The position numbers and the translations under genes were made by a program. Under the pieces are notes generated by a model. The model saw only the letters and a program-made list of their open reading frames with translations, searched no databases and was not told the origin of the DNA. This document shows, one piece after another, positions 17,957-27,144 of a DNA stretch of 64,000 nt (within the stretch, counting starts at the first letter, position 1; every line of letters begins with the position of its first letter). The DNA is from Micromonospora_H sonneratiae (lineage in GTDB: Bacteria; Actinomycetota; Actinomycetes; Mycobacteriales; Micromonosporaceae). The stretch is taken from contig NZ_JBHTMP010000014.1 of assembly GCF_042679305.1 (NCBI RefSeq), forward strand, positions 74,955 through 138,954. The letters run 5' to 3'.

Positions 17957-19474
17957 TCACCCCCCGGTAAGTGTCTCCAGCAGGTCCTTTGCGCTCGCAC
18001 ACCGGTCGAAGAGCGCCCCGACGTGCTTGCGGGTGCCCCGTTCCGGCTCCATCATCGGCACACGTACCAGGGATTCCCGACCGACGTCGAAGATGACCGA
18101 GTCCCAACTGGCGGCCACGACCTCGGAGGCGTACTGGGCCAGACAGCGGCCACGGAAGTAGGCCCTGGTGTCCTCCGGGGGCTCGACCATCGCCGTACGG
18201 GTCTCCTCCTCGGGCAGCAGGGTGGCCATCGAGCCCCGGGCCACCAACCGGTGGTAGAGCCCCTTCTCCGGGCGCACGTCCGAGTACTGCAGGTCGACCA
18301 GTTGCAACTTGTGCGACGCCCACCCGAGACCCTCCCGCTCCCGGTAGCCCTCCAGCAGCCGCAGCTTGGCCACCCAGTCCAGCTCACCGGCGCACAGCAT
18401 GGCATCGCGGCCCAGCCGGTCCAGCACGTTCTCCCAGCGGTCGAGCACATCGAGGGTCATCTCGTCAGCATCGCTGCCGTACCGGTCCTCGACGAACGAG
18501 CGGGCCCGCTCGAGGTAGGCCCACTGTAGGTCGAGGGCGGTCAGACGACGCCCGTCCCGCAGCCGGATCAAATGCGTCAACGAGGGATCGTGGCTGACCG
18601 CCCGCAGTTCGGCGACCGGATCGGCGATGCCGAGGTCCGGGGTGAGCGCCTTCTCCTCGATCATGGTCAGGACCAGTGCGGTGGTGCCGACCTTGAGGTA
18701 GGTGGAGATCTCCGACAGATTGGCGTCACCGATGATGACGTGCAGCCGCCGGTACTTGTCGGCGTCCGCATGCGGCTCGTCCCTGGTGTTGATGATGGGT
18801 CGCTTGAGCGTCGTCTCGAGCCCCACCTCGACTTCGAAGAAGTCGGCCCGCTGGGAGATCTGGAAGCCCGGTTGCGACCCGTCCTGACCGATGCCGACCC
18901 GGCCGGCGCCGCAGACGACCTGCCGGGTCACGAAGAACGGCGTCAGGTACGAGACGATGTCGGCGAACGGGGTCTGCCGACGCATCAGGTAGTTCTCGTG
19001 TGCGCCGTAGCTGGCGCCCTTGTTGTCGGTGTTGTTCTTGTAGAGGTGGATCGGGTGGGTGCCGGGAATGGTCGCTGCCCGCCGCGACGCCTCCGCCATC
19101 ACCCGTTCTCCAGCCTTGTCCCAGCGCACCAGGTCCAGCGGGTTGGTCACCTCGGGTGTGGAGTATTCGGGGTGCGCGTGGTCGACGTAGAGCCGTGCAC
19201 CGTTGGTCAGGATGACGTTGGCCAGCCCCAGGTCCTCGTCAGCGAGGGCCTCCGCCGGATCGTAGGCCGCGCCCGAGTAGGTGAACCCCCGGGCGTCCCG
19301 CAGTGGTGACTCCTCCTCGTAGTCCCACCGTGCGCGGCCACCCCGGGTCAGTTCGGGGCGTGCTCCGTAGGCGTTGACCACCTGTGAGGAGGTCACCATC
19401 GGATTGGCTCCGGTCTGGCTGGGCACCGAGATGCCGTACTCCACCTCGGTGCCCATGATCCGTCGTACGCTCAT
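17957..19474 (-). CDS. dop: depupylase / Pup deamidase Dop
   Basis: Dop deamidates the C-terminal Gln of Pup and removes Pup from substrates. It is a paralogue of PafA with the same glutamine-synthetase-like fold: MGTEVEYGISVPSQ at residues 7-20, the Dop-specific insertion after it (ANPMVTSSQVVNAYG), ARLYVDHAHPEYSTPEV, and INTRDEPHADADKYRRLHVI. At 505 residues it has the usual length. PGAP-style alternatives for the start are few; ATG 19474 fits the family N-terminus. Confidence 0.96.
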   Translation of the reverse strand: MSVRRIMGTEVEYGISVPSQTGANPMVTSSQVVNAYGARPELTRGGRARWDYEEESPLRDARGFTYSGAAYDPAEALADEDLGLANVILTNGARLYVDHAHPEYSTPEVTNPLDLVRWDKAGERVMAEASRRAATIPGTHPIHLYKNNTDNKGASYGAHENYLMRRQTPFADIVSYLTPFFVTRQVVCGAGRVGIGQDGSQPGFQISQRADFFEVEVGLETTLKRPIINTRDEPHADADKYRRLHVIIGDANLSEISTYLKVGTTALVLTMIEEKALTPDLGIADPVAELRAVSHDPSLTHLIRLRDGRRLTALDLQWAYLERARSFVEDRYGSDADEMTLDVLDRWENVLDRLGRDAMLCAGELDWVAKLRLLEGYREREGLGWASHKLQLVDLQYSDVRPEKGLYHRLVARGSMATLLPEEETRTAMVEPPEDTRAYFRGRCLAQYASEVVAASWDSVIFDVGRESLVRVPMMEPERGTRKHVGALFDRCASAKDLLETLTGG

Positions 19475-19814
19475 GCCACTGCCCCGCTCTGCTCGCTACA
19501 GATGCGTGACCGGGTTGGCCCGATACGCTCGCTCATGCTCTCGCCCCACTTCGCCGGCCGTGGCCTTCAGCGTAGTCCGCGATCGGCCTCCGGGACCGGT
19601 GGCGCGTCCGCATGATCGGCCGTGCCGGCTGATACCGCGGTGCCGGCGACTGCCCACCGGACCACGGGCGGGGACGGGGTGGCGGACAAAACTGCTTCGT
19701 GACCCAGCGCCTGGACACCGGTGGATGCACGCCCCGCCGCCGGCAGCACACCATCGGGATGCCCGAACGACGAGGGTCCGTGACGGAATTCCGTCACGGA
19801 CCCTCGTCGGACAG
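19475..19814. other. 340-bp gap between arc and dop
   Basis: No gene is supported. The region holds the arc terminator (19768-19809) at its left end, close to the arc stop. The remainder is GC-rich sequence upstream of dop and presumably contains the dop promoter, which I could not define. Confidence 0.5.
19768..19809 (-). terminator. terminator downstream of arc
   Basis: A perfect 19-bp inverted repeat (19768-19786 and 19791-19809) with an AATT loop begins 5 bp after the arc stop codon. It would separate arc transcription from dop. Confidence 0.85.
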
Positions 19815-21596
19815 CTACAGGTATTGACCGGTGTTGCTGGCAGTCTCGATGGAGCGGCCTGCCTCGGTGCCCTTGCCTCCCGAGACGAGCGTACGGATGT
19901 AGACGATCCGCTCGCCCTTCTTGCCGGAGATCCGAGCCCAGTCGTCGGGATTCGTGGTGTTGGGCAGGTCCTCGTTCTCCCGGAACTCGTCGACGCATGC
20001 GTCGAGCAGATGCTGGAGACGCAGCCCCTTACGGCCGGAGGACAGGAACTCCTTGATAGCGGACTTCTTGCCCCGGTCGACGATGTTCTGGATCATGGCA
20101 CCCGAGTTGAAGTCCTTGAAGTAGAGGACCTCCTTGTCACCGTTGGCATAGGTGACCTCCAGGAACCGGTTCTCCTCGGTCTCGGAGTACATCCGCAGCA
20201 CCACGGCTTCGATCATGGCAGCGACGGTGGCCTGGGCATCGCCACCGTGCTCCGCCAGGTCGTCCGGATGCAACGGCAGACCGGTGAGGATGTACTTGGA
20301 GAAGATGTCCTTGGCCGCTTCGGCGTCCGGACGCTCAATCTTGATCTTTACGTCCAGTCGCCCCGGACGCAGGATCGCCGGGTCGATCATGTCTTCCCGG
20401 TTGGATGCGCCGATGACGATGACATTCTCCAGCCCCTCGACGCCATCTATCTCGCTGAGCAACTGCGGGACGATGGTGTTCTCCACGTCCGAGGAGACCC
20501 CGGAGCCACGGGTACGGAAGACCGAGTCCATCTCGTCGAAGAAGACGATGACCGGAGTACCCTCGCCCGCCTTCTCCCGAGCCCGCTGGAAGACCAACCG
20601 GATGTGCCGCTCGGTCTCGCCCACGTACTTGTTGAGCAGTTCCGGGCCCTTGATGTTGAGGAAGAAGCTGGTGTGCTTCTCCTCCCCCCGCCGCTCGGCG
20701 ATCTTCTTCGCCAACGAGTTGGCGACCGCCTTGGCGATCAGGGTCTTTCCACAGCCGGGCGGGCCGTAGAGCAGGATGCCCTTGGGCGGTCGCAGTTGAT
20801 GCTCACGGAACAGGTCGGCATGCAGGAAGGGCAACTCCACCGCATCCCGGATCTGCTCGATCTGGGTGTGCAGGCCACCGATGTCGGTGTAGTCGACGTC
20901 GGGAACCTCCTCCAGCACCAGTTCCTCGACCTCGCTCTTGGGGATGCGCTCGTACGCGTAGGCCGAGCGCGGTTCGATCATGAGCGAGTCACCGGCGCGC
21001 AGTGGCGTGCCGATCAACGTCTCGGCAAGGTGGACGATCCGCTCCTCGTCGGCGTGGGAGATCACCAGTGCCCGGTCACCCGGACCCCCGGTGGGGTTCT
21101 CCAGCACCTCCTTGAGCATCATGACCTCGCCGACCCGCTCGTAGCCGAACGCGTCCACGATGTTGAGCGCGTCGTTGAGCAGGACTTCCTGACCTCGACG
21201 TAGCTCAGCCACCTCGAGCGAGGGCGAGACGGCGACCCGCAACTTCCGGCCACCGGTGAAGACATCCACCGTGCCGTCCTCATGCTGGGCCAGGAAGACG
21301 CCGTACCCGCTGGGCGGTTGCGCCAGCCGGTCGATCTCCTCCTTGAGCGTGACGATCTGGGCTCGGGCCTCCTTGAGAGTGCTCACGAGCCGCTCGTTGT
21401 TCTCGGTCAGCCGAGCGAGCTGCGCCTGCGTCGCCGCAAGCCGCTCCTCGAGCTGACGGACGTGTCGGGGGCTTTCGGTCAGCTTGCGCCGCACCAGAGC
21501 GAGTTCCTCCTGAAGGAACGCGACCTGGGTGGAGAGATCGTGGGCCTCCTTCTCCCACCGTGCGGCGCGCGAGTCCGCGTCGTCGCTGCGTGCCAC
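19815..21596 (-). CDS. arc: proteasome-associated ATPase ARC/Mpa
   Basis: This hexameric AAA unfoldase recognises pupylated proteins and feeds them to the 20S core. In order, the 593-residue protein has an N-terminal coiled coil (about residues 15-75), a double OB region, and an AAA domain. The AAA domain has Walker A GPPGCGKTLIAKAV, Walker B VIVFFDEMDSVF and the second-region SNREDMIDPAILRPGR arginine-finger segment. It ends with the C-terminal GQYL motif that docks into the proteasome alpha ring. GTG 21596 is preceded by GGGAGG. A terminator follows. Confidence 0.96.
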   Translation of the reverse strand: MARSDDADSRAARWEKEAHDLSTQVAFLQEELALVRRKLTESPRHVRQLEERLAATQAQLARLTENNERLVSTLKEARAQIVTLKEEIDRLAQPPSGYGVFLAQHEDGTVDVFTGGRKLRVAVSPSLEVAELRRGQEVLLNDALNIVDAFGYERVGEVMMLKEVLENPTGGPGDRALVISHADEERIVHLAETLIGTPLRAGDSLMIEPRSAYAYERIPKSEVEELVLEEVPDVDYTDIGGLHTQIEQIRDAVELPFLHADLFREHQLRPPKGILLYGPPGCGKTLIAKAVANSLAKKIAERRGEEKHTSFFLNIKGPELLNKYVGETERHIRLVFQRAREKAGEGTPVIVFFDEMDSVFRTRGSGVSSDVENTIVPQLLSEIDGVEGLENVIVIGASNREDMIDPAILRPGRLDVKIKIERPDAEAAKDIFSKYILTGLPLHPDDLAEHGGDAQATVAAMIEAVVLRMYSETEENRFLEVTYANGDKEVLYFKDFNSGAMIQNIVDRGKKSAIKEFLSSGRKGLRLQHLLDACVDEFRENEDLPNTTNPDDWARISGKKGERIVYIRTLVSGGKGTEAGRSIETASNTGQYL

Positions 21597-21775
21597 GTCC
21601 CACCTCCCCGGGGGCTTGAACGTTCTGCCATAACACTAACCGGTATGACGCCGATTCGGTCCCATGCAACACCCTCGTCACCGAAGCTTGATCGACGTGG
21701 GGACGCCGTCCGAGGGGTCGTACCAGCTTTCGGGTACCGTCGGTGTGTTGGTAGCCGAGAACATGGGGGCGTGTC

Positions 21776-22069
21776 GTGACGACGCAGACCGAGACCGACG
21801 AACTGCGGGTATGGGTGGATCAGGACCTGTGCACCGGGGACGGTCTTTGCGTGCAATATGCGCCGGAGGTCTTCGAACTCGACGTCGACGGGCTAGCCTA
21901 TGTCAAGGACGGCTCGGGCGAGCTCCTGATGTCCCCCGGCAGCCGGGTGGATGTGCCCGCCCACCTGCGCCTCGACGTGATCGACTCGGCGAAGGAATGC
22001 CCCGGTGAGTGCATCCACGTCGTACGCGCCCAGGACGACGTCGAGGTCGTCGGCCCCGACGTGTCCTGA
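21776..22069 (+). CDS. ferredoxin, probably [3Fe-4S] type
   Basis: The 97-residue acidic protein has the pattern LCTGDGLCVQYAPEVFELD and later AKECPGECIHV. The spacing C-x5-C with Gly/Asp where the second cysteine of a [4Fe-4S] motif would be, plus a distal C-P, is typical of [3Fe-4S] ferredoxins that serve P450s and similar enzymes. An extra Cys follows in GEC. The partner enzyme is not adjacent. GTG 21776 has a G-rich ribosome binding site (GGGGG). Confidence 0.85.
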   Translation: MTTQTETDELRVWVDQDLCTGDGLCVQYAPEVFELDVDGLAYVKDGSGELLMSPGSRVDVPAHLRLDVIDSAKECPGECIHVVRAQDDVEVVGPDVS

Positions 22070-22078
22070 CGCCGACGG

Positions 22079-22654
22079 TCACCGGACCGGCTGACCGATC
22101 GCCGACGCGACCACCTGGGCGAACTCCCGGAGCCGGGCGATCTGTCCCGGCCCGCCGTCGTCCAGCGTCTTGCCGAACCGCAACGCGTCGTGCCGGGCCT
22201 GCATCGACCCGTCCTCCCCCGGGACCGCACCCTCGTCCATCGAGCTGAGCAGCATGTACACGTCGATGCTGTCCACCCGGACGCGCCCGCTCGGGGTACG
22301 ACACATCCGTTGACGGCAGCCGACCTCGGTCACCGTCGAGACCGGAACCACCCGTAGCGAAGAGGTCATCGACCCGGCCGGACCGTCGTCCTCCGGCACG
22401 TCCTCACCGTGCCAGAGGAGCAGGCGGTGGCCGTCGCAGACGACCGCCTCCTGCCAGACCCCGTTCACCTCGTTGACGAACCGTTCGAGGGTGAACCCCA
22501 GTACCGACGCGCCCCGCAACACCCCGTCGAGCGCCTCCAGGGCCACGTCGGGGTCGCGTAGGTAGGCCCGGGCGGCAGCCTCCAGATCGTGGTACGGCGA
22601 CCAGTCCGGAAACACGGCGGAGGGCTCGGCCCCACCGAACGCGGAGTCACTCAT
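22079..22654 (-). CDS. conserved hypothetical protein
   Basis: A 191-residue soluble, acidic protein without recognisable catalytic motifs. A Cys pair (VGCRQRMC, near the middle) and the segment DSIDVYMLLSSMDEG are visible. I chose ATG 22654 (MSDSAFGG) because GAGG precedes it; the longer frame from 22687 would extend into trmI. It is convergent with the ferredoxin gene and directly downstream of trmI. I do not recognise the family. Confidence 0.6.
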   Translation of the reverse strand: MSDSAFGGAEPSAVFPDWSPYHDLEAAARAYLRDPDVALEALDGVLRGASVLGFTLERFVNEVNGVWQEAVVCDGHRLLLWHGEDVPEDDGPAGSMTSSLRVVPVSTVTEVGCRQRMCRTPSGRVRVDSIDVYMLLSSMDEGAVPGEDGSMQARHDALRFGKTLDDGGPGQIARLREFAQVVASAIGQPVR

Positions 22655-22676
22655 GTCCGCCTCACGTGGCTGGTGG

Positions 22677-23639
22677 TCACCGGCCAACCTTCTCCCCTAC
22701 CGCCTCGTCGACATCGCCCACGGCGTCCTGCTGCCGGGTGGCAGCCTCCCGCAGGCCCTGTTTGCGCAGCGCGTACGCTTCCGCGCCCTTGCTCGGCTTG
22801 CGCCGCCGTGGTGGGGCGGTCACCCCGGGTGCCAGCTTCCGGGTGGAGACCAGGAACGCGGTGTGCGCGATCATCCGGTGGTCCGGACGGACCGCCAGGC
22901 CGTCGGCGTGCCAGTCCCGTACCAACGACTCCCAGGCCCGGGGCTCGGTGAATCCGCCGCGTTCGCGCAGCGCCTCGACCAGTTCCGACAGTTGCGGGGT
23001 GGTGGCCACGTAGCCGATGAAGACACCGCCGGGCACCAGCGCCCGCTCCACCAGGTCGAGCACCTCCCACGGAGCCAGCAGGTCAAGGATGATCCGGTCG
23101 AAACCGGACTCCTGGCAGGTCGCCACGTCGCCCACCTGTAGTTGCCACGTCGGCTGCGGTCCGCCGAAGAAGGACTCCACGTTACGACGGGCGATCTCGG
23201 CGAAGTCCTCCCGCAGTTCGAAGGAGTGCACCTCGCCGGTGGGACCGACGGCCCGCAGCAACGAGCAGGTCAGCGCCCCGGAACCGACGCCGGCCTCGAG
23301 CACCTTCGCCCCGGGGAAGATGTCGCCCATCGCCACGATCTGAGCGGAGTCCTTGGGGTAGATCACCTGAGCGCCGCGGGGCATGGAGAGCACGTAGTCC
23401 GAGAGCAGGGGGCGCAGCGCCAGGTAGGCCGTACCACCGGTAGAGGTCACCACGCTGCCGTCCGGCAGCCCGATGAGGGCGTCGTGCTCGAGCGCTCCCC
23501 GATGGGTGTGGAACGACTTCCCGGGCTCGAGGGTGATGGTGTGCATCCGCCCCTTGGGGTCGGTCAACTGCACCCGGTCACCTACCTGGAACGGTCCCCG
23601 GCGCGCCGCCGACGGGACCGTTGTGGGCTGGGCGGTCAC
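22677..23639 (-). CDS. trmI: tRNA (adenine-58-N1)-methyltransferase TrmI
   Basis: TrmI methylates A58 in the tRNA T-loop. The 320-residue protein has the N-terminal beta domain (GDRVQLTDPKGRMHTITLEP), then the conserved FHTHRGALEHDALIG segment, SMPRGAQVIYPKDSAQIV, and the SAM-binding motif VLEAGVGSGALTCSLLRAVG. A basic C-terminal tail extends the family core. Adjacency to arc is conserved in actinobacteria. GTG 23639 has GGGAG upstream. Confidence 0.93.
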   Translation of the reverse strand: MTAQPTTVPSAARRGPFQVGDRVQLTDPKGRMHTITLEPGKSFHTHRGALEHDALIGLPDGSVVTSTGGTAYLALRPLLSDYVLSMPRGAQVIYPKDSAQIVAMGDIFPGAKVLEAGVGSGALTCSLLRAVGPTGEVHSFELREDFAEIARRNVESFFGGPQPTWQLQVGDVATCQESGFDRIILDLLAPWEVLDLVERALVPGGVFIGYVATTPQLSELVEALRERGGFTEPRAWESLVRDWHADGLAVRPDHRMIAHTAFLVSTRKLAPGVTAPPRRRKPSKGAEAYALRKQGLREAATRQQDAVGDVDEAVGEKVGR

Positions 23640-23703
23640 GCCGCTCCCTCGATCCGTTCGACGACGCCACGGCCAATGGTGCTGCCCAAGGGGTTCCCTC
23701 GCT

Positions 23704-24846
23704 TCACGTTCTCATCTTTCGTTTCGGTTCCAGGAGCTGTGCCAGATCGGCGACGTACAGAACGCCGATCACATCTTCGCCTGACATCACCAGGTACTGC
23801 GCGCCCGGGTGGGTCTGCACCTCCCGGATCACCTCCTCCCCCCGGAGACCGACCGGAAGCCGGGGCACCCCGTCCAGGCCACGCGCCACCGTGTCCACCG
23901 AGACCCAGGGACGTCGGTCGACCGGTACGGCGTTGGTGGCAACCAGGTCGACCAGGGCCACCAGGGCGCCGGACGAGTCGGCGACCCCCAGCGCGGCGGC
24001 CGGTTGCCCGGCTTCCCGGCTGCGGCGCTGCGCTTCGGCCAGCGGGGTACCGGTGGGTACCGGGAACACCGGCCGGGCCATCCGAGCAAGATCGATGAGC
24101 GGGAAGCGCCGGCTGATCCGGGCCACCCGGATCGACTGGCCCGCCCCCTGCCACAGGGTGAGGGCGACCAGCAGCATCAACGCCAGGCCCAGCGGTGCGA
24201 GCACCCCCACCCAGGTCAGCAGCGCGACCAGCGCGACGGTGCCGACCGCGACCGCCCGCCCCACCCAGCCGGCCACCTCGGTGCCCAGGTGCCGGTCCCG
24301 GGTGAGCGCCCAGACCGCAGCCCGCAACGCCCGGCCGCCGTCCAACGGCAGACCCGGCAGGATGTTGAACACCGCCACGATCACATTGCTGACCGCCAAC
24401 TGGAAGGCGAGCTGGTTGAACAGTGTCCGGTCGGGCAGGGCCAGGGTGGCGAGCACGGCTGCGACGCCGAGCACGGCGGAAACCGCCGGTCCGGCCAGCG
24501 ACACCAGCAGGTCGACCCGCGGGCTCGGCGCATCCCGGTCCATCTCGGTGTAGCCGCCGAGCAGTTCCAGGGTGATGCCCCGGACACCGATGCCGTACCG
24601 CCGGGCGGTCAACGCGTGGCCCAGTTCGTGCAGGAACACCGAGCCGAGCAGACAGACCACGAACCCGAATCCGATCGCGTACCCGGTCAACTGGGACAGA
24701 CCGAGCTGGCGACGGACGAACTCGCCGTACATCACCGTCACCAGGACTGCCAGCAGCACCATGGAGAGGTTCACATGGACCGGTACGCCGAAGACCCGGC
24801 CGAGGGTCAGTCCCGGGCGTCGGCGCGGTCGTTGACTGTCTTGCAC
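23704..24846 (-). CDS. M50-family site-2-type membrane metalloprotease with CBS region
   Basis: The protein has the zinc-binding motif FLHELGHALTARR inside a transmembrane segment and a second membrane motif NILPGLPLDGGRALRAAVW (third metal ligand Asp). Further hydrophobic segments and a soluble CBS-like C-terminal half follow. This is the Rip-type intramembrane protease group. I used GTG 24846 (380 residues) because TAGCAT (24859-24854) lies 7 bases upstream. An ATG at 24945 would overlap the divergent gene's start codon within a shared CATG and seems less likely. Substrate unknown. Confidence 0.83.
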   Translation of the reverse strand: MQDSQRPRRRPGLTLGRVFGVPVHVNLSMVLLAVLVTVMYGEFVRRQLGLSQLTGYAIGFGFVVCLLGSVFLHELGHALTARRYGIGVRGITLELLGGYTEMDRDAPSPRVDLLVSLAGPAVSAVLGVAAVLATLALPDRTLFNQLAFQLAVSNVIVAVFNILPGLPLDGGRALRAAVWALTRDRHLGTEVAGWVGRAVAVGTVALVALLTWVGVLAPLGLALMLLVALTLWQGAGQSIRVARISRRFPLIDLARMARPVFPVPTGTPLAEAQRRSREAGQPAAALGVADSSGALVALVDLVATNAVPVDRRPWVSVDTVARGLDGVPRLPVGLRGEEVIREVQTHPGAQYLVMSGEDVIGVLYVADLAQLLEPKRKMRT

Positions 24847-24943
24847 CGGGTCGATGCTACGGAACGTCCGCAGACGCGGCCCGCCGACTGCGGCGCCCGG
24901 CCGTGCAGCGGTCTCGTCGTACCGGTGGCTTAGCCTTTCGGTC

Positions 24944-25858
24944 ATGACGGCGGAGACGGTGACGACGCAGGCGAACGGGCAGACTCAGGATGTGCTTCAG
25001 GCACCGGTCGGCGCCTCACTCTCGCCGTCGCGGGCAGCGGACTTCAAGACCTGCCCGCTGCTCTACCGGTTCCGCAGCATCGACCGGCTTCCGGAACGCA
25101 CCACACCCGAGCAGGCCCGGGGCACCCTGGTGCACGCGGTGTTGGAACACCTGTTCGACCTGCCCGCCGCCGAGCGCACCGCGGCGGCGGCGACCGAACT
25201 GATCGCTCCGCAGTGGGACCGGCTGACCACCGAGCAACCGGAGCTGACCGAGCTCTTCACCGATGCGGCAGCCGCCGCCGAGTTCCTGGAGTCCGCCCGT
25301 GGGCTGCTCGACGGCTACTTCGCCGTCGAGGACCCCCAGCGGCTCGAGCCGGCGGAGCGGGAGAGCCTGATCTCCGCCGTCGTGGACGACCAGCTACTCA
25401 TCCGGGGCTATCTGGACCGGCTGGACGTCTCTCCCGACGGGGCCCTGCGGGTGGTCGACTACAAGACCGGCGGCGCCCCCCGTGAGGCGTTCGAGGCACG
25501 TGCCCTGTTCCAGCTCAAGTTCTATGCCCTGGTGTTGTGGCGGACCCGGGGCGTCGTCCCCCGGGTGCTCCGGCTGCTCTATCTGAAGGACGCCGAGATC
25601 TGCGACTACAGCCCGGACGCGGACGAGCTGGCCCGGTTCGAGCGCACCGTGGTGGCCCTGTGGCGGGCCATCGAGCAGGCCACCGCAGCCCGGGACTTCC
25701 GCCCCAAGCCAAGTCGGCTCTGCGACTGGTGCAACCACCAGGCCCACTGCCCCACCTTCGGGGGCACGCCCCCGCCGTTCCCGGAGCTGCCGTCGTCCGG
25801 CGAGGACCGCAGGAGCAGCCACCCGGCCCGGCCGATCCCGCGCCGCGGGGACGACTAG
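24944..25858 (+). CDS. RecB/Cas4-like PD-(D/E)XK nuclease with predicted Fe-S cluster
   Basis: The 304-residue protein begins with SPSRAADFKTCPLLYRFR, has the nuclease core GYLDRLDVSPDGALRVVDYK with the DYKTG motif, and ends with LCDWCNHQAHCPTF. The N-terminal Cys plus the three C-terminal Cys match the four-cysteine iron-sulfur staple of AddB/Cas4-type RecB nucleases. No cas genes are near, so this is the common stand-alone actinobacterial form with an inferred DNA repair role. TAGCCT (24931-24936) is 7 bases before ATG 24944, indicating a leaderless transcript. Confidence 0.85.
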   Translation: MTAETVTTQANGQTQDVLQAPVGASLSPSRAADFKTCPLLYRFRSIDRLPERTTPEQARGTLVHAVLEHLFDLPAAERTAAAATELIAPQWDRLTTEQPELTELFTDAAAAAEFLESARGLLDGYFAVEDPQRLEPAERESLISAVVDDQLLIRGYLDRLDVSPDGALRVVDYKTGGAPREAFEARALFQLKFYALVLWRTRGVVPRVLRLLYLKDAEICDYSPDADELARFERTVVALWRAIEQATAARDFRPKPSRLCDWCNHQAHCPTFGGTPPPFPELPSSGEDRRSSHPARPIPRRGDD

Positions 25859-25935
25859 ACCTCCTCCGACAGGAGGACGCCCGGCTCACCATCGGTGATG
25901 ATCCTTCGGTCGCAACAACGGCTAGCGTCGCCTAT

Positions 25936-27144
25936 ATGACAGAGCGCTTCGCTGGCTGGGGCCGGAACCGGCAGTTGCTGGCCGACACCCTGCTGGCGGC
26001 CCTGCTGGCGGTGGTGCCGATCGTGCTGATCCTGCCGTTGCCCCGGGAACTGTGGCCGGACCCGTTCCTCGGGCACCTCGGCTGGACGGTGTTCTGCGCA
26101 GCCCCGGTGGTGTTACGCCGGGCTGCGCCCTGGGTCGCGGTGGCCACCGCCGTGGTGACCCTGGTCGCACCGGCGGTCTTCCAGATCGTGCCCCTCGCCC
26201 AGGCGCTCACCTTCACCGTGCTGACCTACACGATGGCGGCACAGCGTCCATTGCGGTCGGCGGTCCTCGCCGCCGTGGTGCTGTGGACCCCCGTCGCCGT
26301 ACTCAACGTACTGACGTCGAACATCGACAATGCCCTCGACATCGGCCCCGGCTACCTGGTCGTGAACAACCTGCTGACGGCGCTCGTCTCGTTCTTCGTC
26401 GGTCGCACGGTGCACGCCCGCCGGGCCGCCAACCTCGTGCTGCAGGAGCGGGCGCGGGTCGCGGAGGAGAACCAGCGCTCCCTGGCCGAGCAGGCGGTCG
26501 CCGACGAACGCCGACGCATCGCCCGCGAGCTGCACGACGTGGTGGCCCACCACGTGAGCGTGATGGGTGTGCTGGCCACCGGTGCCCGGCGGGTACTCAA
26601 GCGTGATCCGGTGTCGGCCGACGAGGCGTTGGGCACCATCGAGGACACCAGCCGTACGACGTTGCGCGAGATGCGGCGGTTGCTCGACGTACTGCGTACG
26701 GACGCGGAACCGGCTGCCGACCTGACCCCGCAACCGGGGTTGACCGGCATAGCGGCCCTGGTGGAGCAGGTTCGCGAGGCCGGGCTGCCGGTGTCCCTAC
26801 GGGTGGACGGGTCGCCCGGCCTACTGGACCCCGGTGTGGCGCTGACCATCTTCCGGATCGTGCAGGAGGCACTGACCAACGCGCTCAAGCACGCCGGTGC
26901 GGCCACCGCCGAGGTCCGGCTCAGCTTCGGCGTGTACTGGCTGATCGTTGAGATATTCGACACCGGACGGGGTCCGGGTCCGGCCCCGAGCCGGGTCGGG
27001 CACGGCCTAGTCGGTATGCGGGAACGGGTCGCCCTCTACGGTGGAACCCTGCGCACCGGACCACGGCCGGGCGGCGGCTTCCGGGTGTACGCGAAACTTC
27101 CGATGGAGCAACTGGGCGCAGCAGGTAACGAGGGGACGGCATGA
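25936..27144 (+). CDS. NarL-type sensor histidine kinase
   Basis: The 402-residue kinase has an N-terminal membrane domain of about five or six hydrophobic segments (residues 10-150) and a short coiled coil. The HisKA_3 dimerisation motif ERRRIARELHDVVAHHVSVM contains the phospho-accepting His. The ATPase domain has VQEALTNALKHA and GHGLVGMRERVALYGG. ATG 25936 is chosen over upstream extensions because TAGCGT (25923-25928) is exactly 7 bases upstream. The stop overlaps the response-regulator start as ATGA. The stimulus is unknown. Confidence 0.92.
   Translation: MTERFAGWGRNRQLLADTLLAALLAVVPIVLILPLPRELWPDPFLGHLGWTVFCAAPVVLRRAAPWVAVATAVVTLVAPAVFQIVPLAQALTFTVLTYTMAAQRPLRSAVLAAVVLWTPVAVLNVLTSNIDNALDIGPGYLVVNNLLTALVSFFVGRTVHARRAANLVLQERARVAEENQRSLAEQAVADERRRIARELHDVVAHHVSVMGVLATGARRVLKRDPVSADEALGTIEDTSRTTLREMRRLLDVLRTDAEPAADLTPQPGLTGIAALVEQVREAGLPVSLRVDGSPGLLDPGVALTIFRIVQEALTNALKHAGAATAEVRLSFGVYWLIVEIFDTGRGPGPAPSRVGHGLVGMRERVALYGGTLRTGPRPGGGFRVYAKLPMEQLGAAGNEGTA

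Noticed and set aside
24943..24946. Two divergent genes sharing one CATG as start codons
   Set aside because: The GTG at 24846 with a TAGCAT box 7 bases upstream is a better start for the protease.
24944..25858. cas4 of a CRISPR system
   Set aside because: The Fe-S RecB-like fold fits, but there are no other cas genes or arrays in the window.
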